Assembly: GCF_005503365.1 (NCBI RefSeq)
Contig: NZ_SCML01000008.1
Location: 1 to 64,000, forward strand
Direction: 5' to 3'
Length of the DNA stretch: 64,000 nucleotides
DNA from: Hydrogenophaga sp. 2FB
Lineage (GTDB): Bacteria; Pseudomonadota; Gammaproteobacteria; Burkholderiales; Burkholderiaceae_C
Below, one piece after another: positions 42,336 to 52,622 of the stretch. Numbering within the stretch: position 1 is the first letter of the stretch; each line of letters begins with the position of its first letter. The notes beneath the pieces are model-generated. The model searched no databases and was not told where the DNA came from. It worked only from the letters and a program-made list of their open reading frames with translations. Position numbers and translations under genes: made by a program.

Positions 42336-43166
42336 TCAGCGCAGCGGAAACCCCCGCGCCCGAAGCGCGCCAGCGAGCAGTTCGCGCCCCCGCATCGCCT
42401 CGGGTCCCCGCACGCGGTTGAGCGAATGCTCGGCCCAGTTGCCATGGGTTTTCATCTGCTGGTCGCGGTAAAACGCGCTCGCGGTTTCCAGGTACTCGTC
42501 GACGGGACCGATGTGGGCCGCGGCGTCGTAGCGCTCGTGGTGCAACACCGCGGCGACGGGCAGGCGCGGCTTGATGGCCGTTGCGCGCCCCGGGTCGGGG
42601 TAACCCACGCACATGCCGAAGACGGCCACGGTGCGCGGCGGCAGGCCGAGTTCGGCGGCCACCTCTTCGGGGCGGTCGCGCATGCCACCGATGTAGACGA
42701 TGCCCAGGCCCTGCGCCTCGGCCGCGACAGCGGCATTCTGGGCCGCCAGCGTGGCGTCGATCACGCCCACCATCAACATTTCCATGTAGTCCAGCGCGGC
42801 GCTTCGCAGCTGGAACCGCTGCCCCGTGGCGTCCAGCCGCGCCAGGTCGACGAGCCAGACGAGGAACAGCGGGCACGCCCGCACATGGCGCTGGTCCCCC
42901 GCCAGCGCGGCCAGCCGCTGCTTGCGCTCCGGGTCGCGCACGGCCACCACGCTCCAGCACTGCAGGTTGGACGAGGTGGACGCCGATTGCGCCGCGGCCA
43001 GCATCAGCCGCAGCACATCGTCCGACACGTCAGCGGGCGTGTAGCTGCGCACCGAACGGTGCTGCAGCAGGGTCTGGATGACAGGGTTCTCCGGCGCCTG
43101 CACCGGGGGCGCCGCTGCGCCGTAGCGCGCCTTCAACAGCGCCTGGGTGTCAACAGGGGCCATCAT
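42336..43166 (-). CDS. Nitroreductase-family FMN oxidoreductase
   Basis: A 276-residue nitroreductase-like protein. Features: LLQHRSVRSYTPADVSDDVL (flavin phosphate binding), AAQSASTSSNLQCWSVVAV, GVIDATLAAQNAAVAAEAQGL and GIVYIGGMRD then FGMCVGYPD. Starts at 43166 and 43163 are equivalent; the frame to 43211 would overlap the receptor gene. It begins 2 bases after the Bug gene stop and ends the operon. It could reduce an enoate, a nitro group or a quinone; in this CoA pathway the role is not clear. Confidence 0.88.
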   Translation of the reverse strand: MMAPVDTQALLKARYGAAAPPVQAPENPVIQTLLQHRSVRSYTPADVSDDVLRLMLAAAQSASTSSNLQCWSVVAVRDPERKQRLAALAGDQRHVRACPLFLVWLVDLARLDATGQRFQLRSAALDYMEMLMVGVIDATLAAQNAAVAAEAQGLGIVYIGGMRDRPEEVAAELGLPPRTVAVFGMCVGYPDPGRATAIKPRLPVAAVLHHERYDAAAHIGPVDEYLETASAFYRDQQMKTHGNWAEHSLNRVRGPEAMRGRELLAGALRARGFPLR

Positions 43167-43168
43167 GG

Positions 43169-44137
43169 TCAGCGCGCCGCCACGCCGGACGGTTTGATCA
43201 GCCGTTTCCACCGCACGACCTCGTCGCGGATGAGTTTCTCGAACTCCTGCGGCGTGGACACGCGGACCTCGCCATCGATGATGGCCATGCGCTTTTCCAC
43301 CTCGGGGTCGGCCAGGCTCACCTTGAGGGCCTGGTTGATCTTGTCAACAATCTCCTTGGGCGTGCCCGCCGGGGCGAGCATGCCCCACCAGACCACCGCG
43401 TTGAAACCGGGCACGCCCTGCTCGGCAATGGTCTTCACATCGGGGGCGGACTTCATCCGGTGGAGGCCGGACGTGGCCAGGATCTTGACCTTCTTGCTGT
43501 CCGAGAAGGGCTTGACCTGCGACATGCCGGTGAAGGTCATGTCGACGTGGCCGGCGGCCACATCGGTCATGGCCGGGCCGGCGCCGCGGTACGGGATGGT
43601 CATGAGGTCAATGCCCGCCGCTTCCTTCAACAACGCGGTCGCCAGGTGAGCGCCAGAGCCGTCACCCGAGGTCGAGGCCGTGATGGCGCCCGGGTTCTTT
43701 TTCGCATAGGCGATCAGCTCCGGGATGTTGTTGACCTCCAGGTTGCTGCGCGCCGCCAGCACGAACGGGTAGGAAATGACCTGGCCCACGGGGGCGAAAT
43801 CCTCCGGCGTGCGGTAGCTCAGGTTGGGCACGAGCGAGGGGTTGGTGGACAGCGCGGTGCTGGCGAACAGCAGCGTGTAGCCATCCGGTGCCGACCGCGC
43901 GACGTACTCCGTGCCCGTGACGGTGTTGCCACCACCCCGGTTCTCGACCACCACCGACTGCTTGATCGCCGCGGCGAAGCGGTCCGAGATGGTGCGCACG
44001 ATGAAGTCGCCGCTGCCGCCGGGGGCGAAGGGCACGATGATGCGGATGGGCTTGTTCGGGTAGGGATCGGCGGCGGAGCAGGCCAGCGAGGCGAGCCCGA
44101 GGACGGTGAGCAGCAGGGGGCGGATCAGGGGTTTCAT
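43169..44137 (-). CDS. Bug/TctC-type periplasmic receptor
   Basis: A 322-residue receptor with signal peptide MKPLIRPLLLTVLGLASLACSA, where the LACS run may make it a lipoprotein. Bug motifs: IRIIVPFAPGGSGDFIVRTI, VENRGGGNTVTGTEYVARSA, IPYRGAGPAMTDVAAG. Preceded by AAGGAGACACACC. It likely delivers the acid activated by the acyl-CoA synthetase two genes upstream. Confidence 0.9.
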   Translation of the reverse strand: MKPLIRPLLLTVLGLASLACSAADPYPNKPIRIIVPFAPGGSGDFIVRTISDRFAAAIKQSVVVENRGGGNTVTGTEYVARSAPDGYTLLFASTALSTNPSLVPNLSYRTPEDFAPVGQVISYPFVLAARSNLEVNNIPELIAYAKKNPGAITASTSGDGSGAHLATALLKEAAGIDLMTIPYRGAGPAMTDVAAGHVDMTFTGMSQVKPFSDSKKVKILATSGLHRMKSAPDVKTIAEQGVPGFNAVVWWGMLAPAGTPKEIVDKINQALKVSLADPEVEKRMAIIDGEVRVSTPQEFEKLIRDEVVRWKRLIKPSGVAAR

Positions 44138-44158
44138 GGTGTGTCTCCTTGGAATAAT

Positions 44159-44941
44159 TCAGTCGGCGTTGCGGAAGTGGGCGGTGGCCAGGTCTTCGAC
44201 CATGGTCTTCATCTCGCGCGCGAGCGGGTTGCGCAGCTCTTCGAGGACGTGGGCAACCAGGCCGATGGCGCGCGCCATCACGCCAATGCCGCGCACGATC
44301 TCCCACGGCAGCCTCAGCTCGGACGCGATGGCGGCAATGGCGCCGGTGGCGTTGACCGGCAGGCTCTTGCCCAGACGGCGCCCGGCCTCCTCGGCCAGCG
44401 CGTTCATCAGCTTGCAATAGGGACCCTCAAAGCCGTTGTCGCGCGCGATGGCGAACAGGGCCGGCGCGCGCGGATCGACGGGCTTGTGGATGTGGTGGCC
44501 AATGCCGGGGATGCTGCGGCCCGCGGCCAGTTCGCCGTCGACCAGCGCGGCGGCCAGGGCGGCGAAGTCGGCCGACGGGTCGGGTTGCGGCATGGCTTGC
44601 TGCAGCAGGCGGGCAGCGTCTTCCATGCTGCCCACGAAGACGCTGCCCAGGCCGCACAGACCGGCACCCACCGCCGCCTGCATGGCTTCGGGTGCGCCGG
44701 CGATGGTGAGGCGGGTGACCAGGGCGCTGGGCGTGAGGCCGTGCTCGACCAGGCAGACGGCGATGGCGTTGAACACCACCGACTCGCGGGGCGTGGGCAG
44801 CCGGTCGGTCATTTCCAGGAAGGCCATGTCGCCCAGCGACACCTTGCCCAGGATGTCCTTGCAGACGTCGAGGCCCTTCACGGTGATTGTGTCGGTGGTG
44901 CTCCAGGCGATGTCGGTGCGCATCTGCTTGCGTTTGGCCAT
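44159..44941 (-). CDS. Citryl-CoA lyase / citrate synthase-like protein
   Basis: A 260-residue citrate-synthase-fold protein, much shorter than citrate synthase (about 430) and close to citryl-CoA lyase (about 260-290). Key segments: CLVEHGLTPSALVTRLTIAG, SIPGIGHHIHKPVDPRAPAL with the catalytic His, and VNATGAIAAIASELRLPW followed by MARAIGLVAHVLEE. Such lyases split a citryl-type CoA ester to acetyl-CoA and an oxo acid, or run the reverse condensation. Its neighbours (acyl-CoA synthetase upstream, Bug receptor downstream) suggest it cleaves an unusual substituted citryl-, malyl- or 3-hydroxyacyl-CoA. Substrate unknown. Confidence 0.85.
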   Translation of the reverse strand: MAKRKQMRTDIAWSTTDTITVKGLDVCKDILGKVSLGDMAFLEMTDRLPTPRESVVFNAIAVCLVEHGLTPSALVTRLTIAGAPEAMQAAVGAGLCGLGSVFVGSMEDAARLLQQAMPQPDPSADFAALAAALVDGELAAGRSIPGIGHHIHKPVDPRAPALFAIARDNGFEGPYCKLMNALAEEAGRRLGKSLPVNATGAIAAIASELRLPWEIVRGIGVMARAIGLVAHVLEELRNPLAREMKTMVEDLATAHFRNAD

Positions 44942-44977
44942 GGTGGGTCTCGGTTCAGGAAGGGTGAAAGAGGGGGT

Positions 44978-46618
44978 TCAGCGACCGGCGGCGAGGTCAA
45001 CGGCGCGGGCCAGCAAGGTGGTGTCCTGCCGCATCTGTGCCTTGGCGATCTTGTGGGTGGGGGTGTGGGGCAGGCTGTCGACGAAGACCACGTAGCGCGG
45101 CACCTTGTGCGGCGCGAGGCGCTCGCGGCACCACTCGGCGACGGCCGCGGCATCGAGTTGCCCGTCGGGCTTGAGCACCACGGCCACCAGGATCTCGTCC
45201 TCGCCCAAGGCCGACGGCACGGCGACGGCGGCGGTTTCGTAGACGGCGGGGTGCGCGCCGATGACCATGTCCAGTTCGGCGCCGGCGATGTTCTCGCCGC
45301 GGCGGCGAATGATGTCTTTCTTGCGCGAGGCGTAGAAGAACCAGCCGTCCGCGTCGCGCCGCACCAGGTCGCCCGTCTTGAGCCAACCGCCGTGGAAAGC
45401 CAGCGCCGTCTGCTCGGGGTCGCGGAAATAGCCCAGCATCGCCACGGGTGTGCGCACCCACAGTTCACCGACCTGGTCGGACCCGAGGTCGCGGCCCTCG
45501 TCGTCGACGACGCGGCACTCGGCCCAGGGTTGCTGGGGGTCGGGGTGCTCGGCCAGCACGCCCATGCTGCCGGGCTTGGCGGGTTGACCGTAAGGGTTGC
45601 AGGTGACGCCGGGAATCTCGGTCATGCCGAAGCCGGTGAGCAGGTGCCGCACGCCGAACTCTTCGCGGAACGCGGCCTGGGCGTTCTGCCGCACGCCGTA
45701 CACCACGCGCAACCGGTGCTCTGGGCGGAATTCGGCGCGGTCGCGCGACTTGAGGATGGTCCCCATCGCCTCGATGATGTTGACCGCCGTCGCGCCGGTC
45801 TCCACCACCGTCTGCCAGAAGCGCGAGGCCGAGAACCGCTCCACCAGCACCAGCGCGCAGCCCGAAGCCAACATGCCCCCCAGGGAATAGAAGAGCGCGT
45901 TGATGTGGAAGAAGGGCAGCACCACGAGGAGGCGATCGTCCGGCCGCAGCTGCATGCGGGCCATGTTGGCCTCGCCCACCAGCAGCAGGTTGCGCTGGCT
46001 GTGCATGACGCCCTTGGGAAAGCCGGTGGTGCCGGAGGTGAAGATCATGGCGCAGGGCATATCCGCCGCCGGTGGCGGCGGCAACGGGCGGCCCACGCCG
46101 CTGGCCACCAGCGCGTCCAGGTCCGGCAGCTCGTGACCGGGCGCCGGCTGGGCCAGGGCCAGCCAGGGTGAGCGGGCACAGCCCTCGATCGCCTCGCGCA
46201 CGGGGCCCAGGGCCGCCGCATCGGTCACGGCGGCGGACACGTCCGCGTGGTTGAGCGCGTAGCGCAGCTCGCGCACGCCGATCTCCGGGTTGACCGGCAC
46301 CAGCACCGCGCCCAGGCGGGCCAGCGCGAACAGCAGCAGCACATGGCCGGTGCCGTTGCGCGCGACGATGGCCACCCGATCGCCGGTGCCGATGCCACGG
46401 TCTCGCAGCGCAGCCGCGAGCGCATCGGCCTGGGCGGCGAACGCGGCCCAGCTCAGTTCCCGTTCGCCTTCCAGCAGCATGGGCTGGTGCGCGCGCACCG
46501 CGCAGCGGCTGCGCAGCAGGCCGTGCAATGTGTGGTCGTGGGCCGGGTAGCGGCGCAGCACCTGGAGCGGCGTGTCTTGCACCGCCGGCGGGCGGGGCTC
46601 TTCGGTCAGCGTGGTCAT
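44978..46618 (-). CDS. AMP-forming acyl-CoA synthetase
   Basis: A 546-residue ANL-superfamily ligase. Motifs: IFTSGTTGFPKGVMHSQRN (A3), FGMTEIPGVTCNPYG (A5), GWLKTGDLVRRDADGWFFY (A7), SRKKDIIRRRGENIAGAELD (A8), and the C-terminal catalytic Lys in PTHKIAKAQM (A10). It would activate a carboxylic acid to its CoA ester with ATP. It is divergent from a LysR regulator and heads a four-gene operon with the lyase, a Bug receptor and a nitroreductase. Confidence 0.92.
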   Translation of the reverse strand: MTTLTEEPRPPAVQDTPLQVLRRYPAHDHTLHGLLRSRCAVRAHQPMLLEGERELSWAAFAAQADALAAALRDRGIGTGDRVAIVARNGTGHVLLLFALARLGAVLVPVNPEIGVRELRYALNHADVSAAVTDAAALGPVREAIEGCARSPWLALAQPAPGHELPDLDALVASGVGRPLPPPPAADMPCAMIFTSGTTGFPKGVMHSQRNLLLVGEANMARMQLRPDDRLLVVLPFFHINALFYSLGGMLASGCALVLVERFSASRFWQTVVETGATAVNIIEAMGTILKSRDRAEFRPEHRLRVVYGVRQNAQAAFREEFGVRHLLTGFGMTEIPGVTCNPYGQPAKPGSMGVLAEHPDPQQPWAECRVVDDEGRDLGSDQVGELWVRTPVAMLGYFRDPEQTALAFHGGWLKTGDLVRRDADGWFFYASRKKDIIRRRGENIAGAELDMVIGAHPAVYETAAVAVPSALGEDEILVAVVLKPDGQLDAAAVAEWCRERLAPHKVPRYVVFVDSLPHTPTHKIAKAQMRQDTTLLARAVDLAAGR

Positions 46619-46704
46619 GGGTCCGCGTCAGTCGCTTTGTCTCTTCTGAATGAATGCCCGAACTGTACGAGCGCATCATGGGCACTCGATTTCGAATCCT
46701 TGAA

Positions 46705-46724
46705 TCACCTATAAGATTTGGTGA
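46705..46724. promoter_or_regulatory. Dyad TCACC-N10-GGTGA upstream of LysR
   Basis: Inverted arms 46705-46709 and 46720-46724 sit in the divergent gap and 3 bases before the LysR start. The spacing is right for a LysR box. Weak but well placed. Confidence 0.4.
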
Positions 46725-46727
46725 ACC

Positions 46728-47579
46728 ATGAGAAACATCGACACCGAGCTCCTGCGCACCTTCGTCGCGATCGTGGAGCGCCATTCCATGCAGGCGGCTG
46801 CCATCGAAGTCCGCCGCAGCCAGGCCGCCGTGACGCAGCAGATGCAACGGCTCGCCGAGCAGTTGGGTCGTCCGCTGTTCGAGCGCGTGGGGCGGGGTGT
46901 GCAACTCACCCCCGAGGGGCAGCAACTGCTGCTCTACGCACGCCGAATGCTCACGCTGCACGACGAAATGCTCTCCGCGATGTCGGGCGTGAGCCCGGCC
47001 GGGCAAATCCGGCTGGGAGCGCCGCACGACGTGACCGAATCGATCCTGCCCGACCTGCTGGCCCAACTGGCGCAGCGGTATCCCAACCTGCAGGTCGCCA
47101 TCCACACCGGGCGAAGCCCCAACCTGCTCAACGACCTGCGCAAAGGCGATCTCGATCTCACCATCGCGATCACCCTGGACGAGCCCGACCTGCGTTCGGT
47201 GGTGCTGCGCACCTCGCCGATGGTCTGGCTGGCGGCGTCGGGGTTCCGGCACGCGCCGCAGGAGCCGCTGCCCCTGGTGGTCGCCGAAGACTGGACCTAT
47301 TTCCGACGGGTGGCGATCCAGACGCTGGACCGCGCGGGGGTGCCCTGGCGCATCCGCTACACCGCGCCCAACGTGGTGGGCATTCGGGCCGCGGTGAGGG
47401 CGGGCCTCGGCGTGATGGCCCGCTCGATCGAATTGCTGGGACCGGATCTCAGGGTGCTGGGCAACGCGGAAAAGCTGCCAGCCCTGCCCGACGTCAGCTT
47501 TCGCCTGTATCTCGGCCCGCGCAACCTCAACCCGCTGGCCCGGCAGATCTTCGAGTCGATCGAGCAGCGGGGGCGCTGA
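46728..47579 (+). CDS. LysR-family regulator of the acyl-CoA synthetase operon
   Basis: A 283-residue regulator with a winged helix at residues 5-65 (HSMQAAAIEVRRSQAAVTQQ and LAEQLGRPLFERVGRGVQL) and an effector domain. It faces the acyl-CoA synthetase gene, 109 bases away, and is probably its regulator. A stable direct repeat with a small gene follows it. Confidence 0.88.
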   Translation: MRNIDTELLRTFVAIVERHSMQAAAIEVRRSQAAVTQQMQRLAEQLGRPLFERVGRGVQLTPEGQQLLLYARRMLTLHDEMLSAMSGVSPAGQIRLGAPHDVTESILPDLLAQLAQRYPNLQVAIHTGRSPNLLNDLRKGDLDLTIAITLDEPDLRSVVLRTSPMVWLAASGFRHAPQEPLPLVVAEDWTYFRRVAIQTLDRAGVPWRIRYTAPNVVGIRAAVRAGLGVMARSIELLGPDLRVLGNAEKLPALPDVSFRLYLGPRNLNPLARQIFESIEQRGR

Positions 47580-47693
47580 CCGTCCACCGTTCGCCGTTTC
47601 TCTGTCGCCGCCGTGCGAATTGGCACAAGGCCTGCAGCGGCGACGCGCCGGAGGTCATGCGCTGGTCGCGCACCCGTGGCAGCATGAACACAC

Positions 47694-47960
47694 AAGGCTT
47701 ACAAAGCCTTGCGCCTTGTCCTTCATTCTTCCCGGAGCGCGATCGTGTTTGTCTACAAGATCTACGGCCTGCCTGGCTTTGACGAAGAAGGTTTGGTCTT
47801 CAACAGCTGTGTGTGCAACCTGCAAGTTCAGCCCGACCTGTGGCTCGACGAATGCCCCTACCTCTTCCCACGCCCCGCTTCGCAGCGGCTGAAGGGTTTG
47901 CGCGTGGAACTGGTGGGTGGCGACGACGGTGCGTCGTGCGCGCCGTCCACCCTGCCTTGG
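47694..47960 (+). repeat. Direct repeat copy 2: leader plus small-protein gene
   Basis: Second copy of the repeat at 42019-42290. The leader hairpin here is perfect: AAGGCTT (47694-47700), loop ACA, AAGCCTT (47704-47710). Same orientation, about 5.7 kb from copy 1. Confidence 0.75.
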
Positions 47961-47975
47961 GCACGTGCCGCCTGA
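47745..47975 (+). CDS. Unrecognised small conserved protein, copy 2 (76 aa)
   Basis: A 76-residue protein (GTG start at 47745, CGGAG upstream) beginning MFVYKIYGLPGFDEEGLVF. It shares NSC, QPDLWLDECPYLFPR and LKGLRVELVGG with the copy at 42074, and adds a third Cys (NSCVCNLQ) and a fourth in the tail. Synonymous and conservative differences from copy 1 indicate that both have been kept as coding sequences. Function unknown. It ends 18 bases from the convergent phnY gene. Confidence 0.75.
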   Translation: MFVYKIYGLPGFDEEGLVFNSCVCNLQVQPDLWLDECPYLFPRPASQRLKGLRVELVGGDDGASCAPSTLPWARAA

Positions 47976-47993
47976 ACCCGGCCTCGCCGCCCC

Positions 47994-49448
47994 CTACCAG
48001 GGCAGCGTGAAGGTCTTGCCGTTGCAGAACGATTTCATCGCTTCCTGCACACCTTCCTTGTAGCCCAGGCCCGAGTCCTTGATGCCGCCGAACGGCGTGA
48101 GCTCGATGCGGTAGCCCGGCACTTCCCACACATTCACTGTGCCCACCTTGAGCTCGTGCGCGAAACGGGTGGCGTAATCCATGCGGTTGGTGCAGATGCC
48201 CGAGGACAGGCCGTAGGCCGTGCCGTTGGAGATCGCAATGGCCTCGTCGATGTCCTTGAAGCGGATGATGGGCGAGACCGGGCCGAAGGTTTCTTCGCGC
48301 GCCACGGTCATCTCCGGGCGCACGTTGTCGATCACGGTGGGCGCGTACAACGCGCCGTCGCGCTGGTTGCCGGTGAGCAGGCGCGCGCCTTGCGACACGG
48401 CTTCGTTCACCAGCTGTTCGAAACGCTCGGCGGCCTGCGCGTCGATCACGGTGCCCATGTCCATGCTCGCGTCCATCGGGTCGCCGTGTTTCCAGCGGCG
48501 CGTCTTCTCCACCACCAGCTCGGTGAATTCCGCCGCCACCGCTTCGTGCACCAGCATGCGTTTGACGGCGGTGCAGCGCTGGCCGGAGTTCTTGTACGAG
48601 CCCTGCACCGCGAGGTCGGAGGCCTTGTCGAGGTCGGCGTCCTCCATCACGATCAGCGGATCGTTGCCGCCGAGTTCCAGCACGATGCGGCGGTAACCGG
48701 CCTTCTGGGCGATGTACTTGCCGATCGGCACGCCGCCGGTGAAGGTGATCAGGTCCACGTGCTCGTTGACCAGCATCTCGTCGGCGATCTCGCGCGGGTC
48801 GCCGGTGAGCACCTGGAACATCTCGGGCGGCAGGCCCGCTTCGTAGAGGATGTCGGCCAGGAAGTAGGCCGACAGCGGCACCTTCTCGGAGGGCTTCAAC
48901 ACCATGCGGTTGTTGGTGGCGATGCTGGGCACCACCTTGTGCGCCACCTGGTTCATGGGGTGGTTGAACGGGGTGATGGCGGTGATGACACCTTGCAACG
49001 GCTCGCGCATGGTGATGACCTTGCGCTTCTTGCCGTGCGGCGTGAGGTCGCAGGAGAACACCTGCCCGTCGTCGCGCAACGCTTCGTTGGCGCCGAACAC
49101 CAGCACGTCGGCCACGCGGCCGATCTCGTACATCGAGTCCTTCTTGCACAGGCCCGATTCGAGCGTGATGAGGGTCGAGGCTTCGTCGGCGCGCGCCCGC
49201 AGCAGGGCCGAGGCCTTCTGCAGGATGCTGGAGCGCTCGTAGCGCGTCAACGTGGCCTGGTAGGAATGGGCGATGCGGTAGGCCAGCCGAACATCGTCCA
49301 GCGAGGCCAGGGGCACGGTGCCGACGCGCTCGCGCGAGTAGGGGTTGATGATGTCCAGCGTGCGGTCGCGCGTGATGCGCTCGCCGCCGATGCGCAGGGC
49401 CTCGGCGCGGAAGTGTTCGCTGTCCTGCAAGGGGTTGCGTGCGTTCAT
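47994..49448 (-). CDS. phnY: Phosphonoacetaldehyde dehydrogenase
   Basis: A 484-residue aldehyde dehydrogenase. The catalytic pair is visible as VLELGGNDPLIVM (Glu) and YKNSGQRCTAVKRM (Cys). Other landmarks are VITAITPFNHPMNQVAHKV and the C-terminal PFGGIKDSGLGYKEGVQEAM. The family assignment to phosphonoacetaldehyde dehydrogenase rests on its company: it is last in an operon with a phosphonoacetate hydrolase and phosphonate transport genes, as in Sinorhizobium-type pathways. It would oxidise phosphonoacetaldehyde to phosphonoacetate with NAD. It overlaps the Fe-dehydrogenase stop by ATGA. Confidence 0.85.
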   Translation of the reverse strand: MNARNPLQDSEHFRAEALRIGGERITRDRTLDIINPYSRERVGTVPLASLDDVRLAYRIAHSYQATLTRYERSSILQKASALLRARADEASTLITLESGLCKKDSMYEIGRVADVLVFGANEALRDDGQVFSCDLTPHGKKRKVITMREPLQGVITAITPFNHPMNQVAHKVVPSIATNNRMVLKPSEKVPLSAYFLADILYEAGLPPEMFQVLTGDPREIADEMLVNEHVDLITFTGGVPIGKYIAQKAGYRRIVLELGGNDPLIVMEDADLDKASDLAVQGSYKNSGQRCTAVKRMLVHEAVAAEFTELVVEKTRRWKHGDPMDASMDMGTVIDAQAAERFEQLVNEAVSQGARLLTGNQRDGALYAPTVIDNVRPEMTVAREETFGPVSPIIRFKDIDEAIAISNGTAYGLSSGICTNRMDYATRFAHELKVGTVNVWEVPGYRIELTPFGGIKDSGLGYKEGVQEAMKSFCNGKTFTLPW

Positions 49449-50545
49449 GCCAGGGTCTCCTCGGCGGTTCCAATGAAGTTCTTGCCGCGCGCGCCACCTT
49501 GCGCGTGCAGCACCATTTGTTCGGCCTCTTCGTCGCTCACGCCGTAGTCGCTGAAGCGGGTCTTGACGCCGAAGCCCTCGATGAAATGCGCGAGACGCGC
49601 CGGTGCTTCGGACAGCGGCAAGCCCAGCGCCCGGCCGAGCACGGCGTCGCGATCGGCGCGGTGGCCAATGGCGCGTTGCAGCACCATGGGCAGCGGGAAC
49701 GAGCAGGCGATGCCGTGCGGCAGGCCGTAGCGCAGCGTCATTTCGTACGAGATCGAATGCGCCAGCGCGGTCTTGGTGTTGGAGAAGGCCATGCCGGCCT
49801 TGAGCGCGGCCAGGGCCATGCGACCGCGCAGCTCCACATTGCCCAGGTCGCGCATCAGGCGCGGCAGCACGTCCAGGATGTCGCTCACCGCCGCGACGGC
49901 GAAGGTGTCAGACACCGGGTTGGCGTTGACGTTCCAGATCGATTCGAGCGCGTGCGACAGCGCGTCCAGGCCGCTTTGCAGCGTGACCGAGGCGGGCAGG
50001 GAAAGCATGAGCTCGGGGTCGATCACGGCCACGCTGGGCCAGGTCTGCGGCAGGTGCAGCGAGTACTTCTTCTGCCGCTCGCGGTCCCAGATCGTGGCCC
50101 AGGGCGTCACTTCGCTGCCGGTGCCGGCCGTGGTGGGCACGGCGATCAGGCGCTTCACCGCGTGCGGCGTGAACGCGGCGCCGGTGGCCAGCAGGTCGAT
50201 CAGCTCGTTGAAACGGCCGCTGGCCGTGCCGACCATGAGCGCCTTGGCGGTGTCGATGGCGCTGCCGCCACCGACCGCCACGATCACCTCCACGTCGGCG
50301 TGGTCGCGCCAGAAATCCTCATACGTCCGGGCCAGCTCGGCCACGTCCGGGTTGGGCAGCACCTGGTCGATCACGCAGGCCAGTTGCGCGCCGAGCACGC
50401 CCTCCAGCCGGGCCAGCAGGCCGAGTTGTCGCGCCTCGGGGAAGGTGACCAGGGCGGCCTTGCGGCCCCCCAGCAGCTTCGGCAGAGACAACAGGGCCCC
50501 TGGCCCGTACACGCTGTGCACGGGGTTGAAATAGTTTGCGGTCAT
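49445..50545 (-). CDS. Iron-containing alcohol dehydrogenase of phosphonate metabolism
   Basis: A 366-residue group III alcohol dehydrogenase: VAVGGGSAIDTAKAL (NAD binding), PTTAGTGSEVTPWATI, and metal-ligand segments LDALSHALES and AHSISYEMTLRYGLPHG. A subfamily of these enzymes occurs with phosphonate genes, and known relatives reduce or oxidise the phosphonoacetaldehyde/2-hydroxyethylphosphonate pair. Given PhnY and PhnA beside it, I infer that it oxidises 2-hydroxyethylphosphonate (or a similar alcohol) to the aldehyde. It starts 8 bases after phnA. Confidence 0.85.
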   Translation of the reverse strand: MTANYFNPVHSVYGPGALLSLPKLLGGRKAALVTFPEARQLGLLARLEGVLGAQLACVIDQVLPNPDVAELARTYEDFWRDHADVEVIVAVGGGSAIDTAKALMVGTASGRFNELIDLLATGAAFTPHAVKRLIAVPTTAGTGSEVTPWATIWDRERQKKYSLHLPQTWPSVAVIDPELMLSLPASVTLQSGLDALSHALESIWNVNANPVSDTFAVAAVSDILDVLPRLMRDLGNVELRGRMALAALKAGMAFSNTKTALAHSISYEMTLRYGLPHGIACSFPLPMVLQRAIGHRADRDAVLGRALGLPLSEAPARLAHFIEGFGVKTRFSDYGVSDEEAEQMVLHAQGGARGKNFIGTAEETLA

Positions 50546-50553
50546 GGGTGCCT

Positions 50554-52618
<2,065 letters not shown>

Positions 52619-52622
<4 letters not shown>

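Noticed and set aside
43460-46171. 903-codon plus-strand frame opposite the Bug, lyase and ligase genes
   Set aside because: Shadow; the minus-strand proteins have catalytic motifs throughout.
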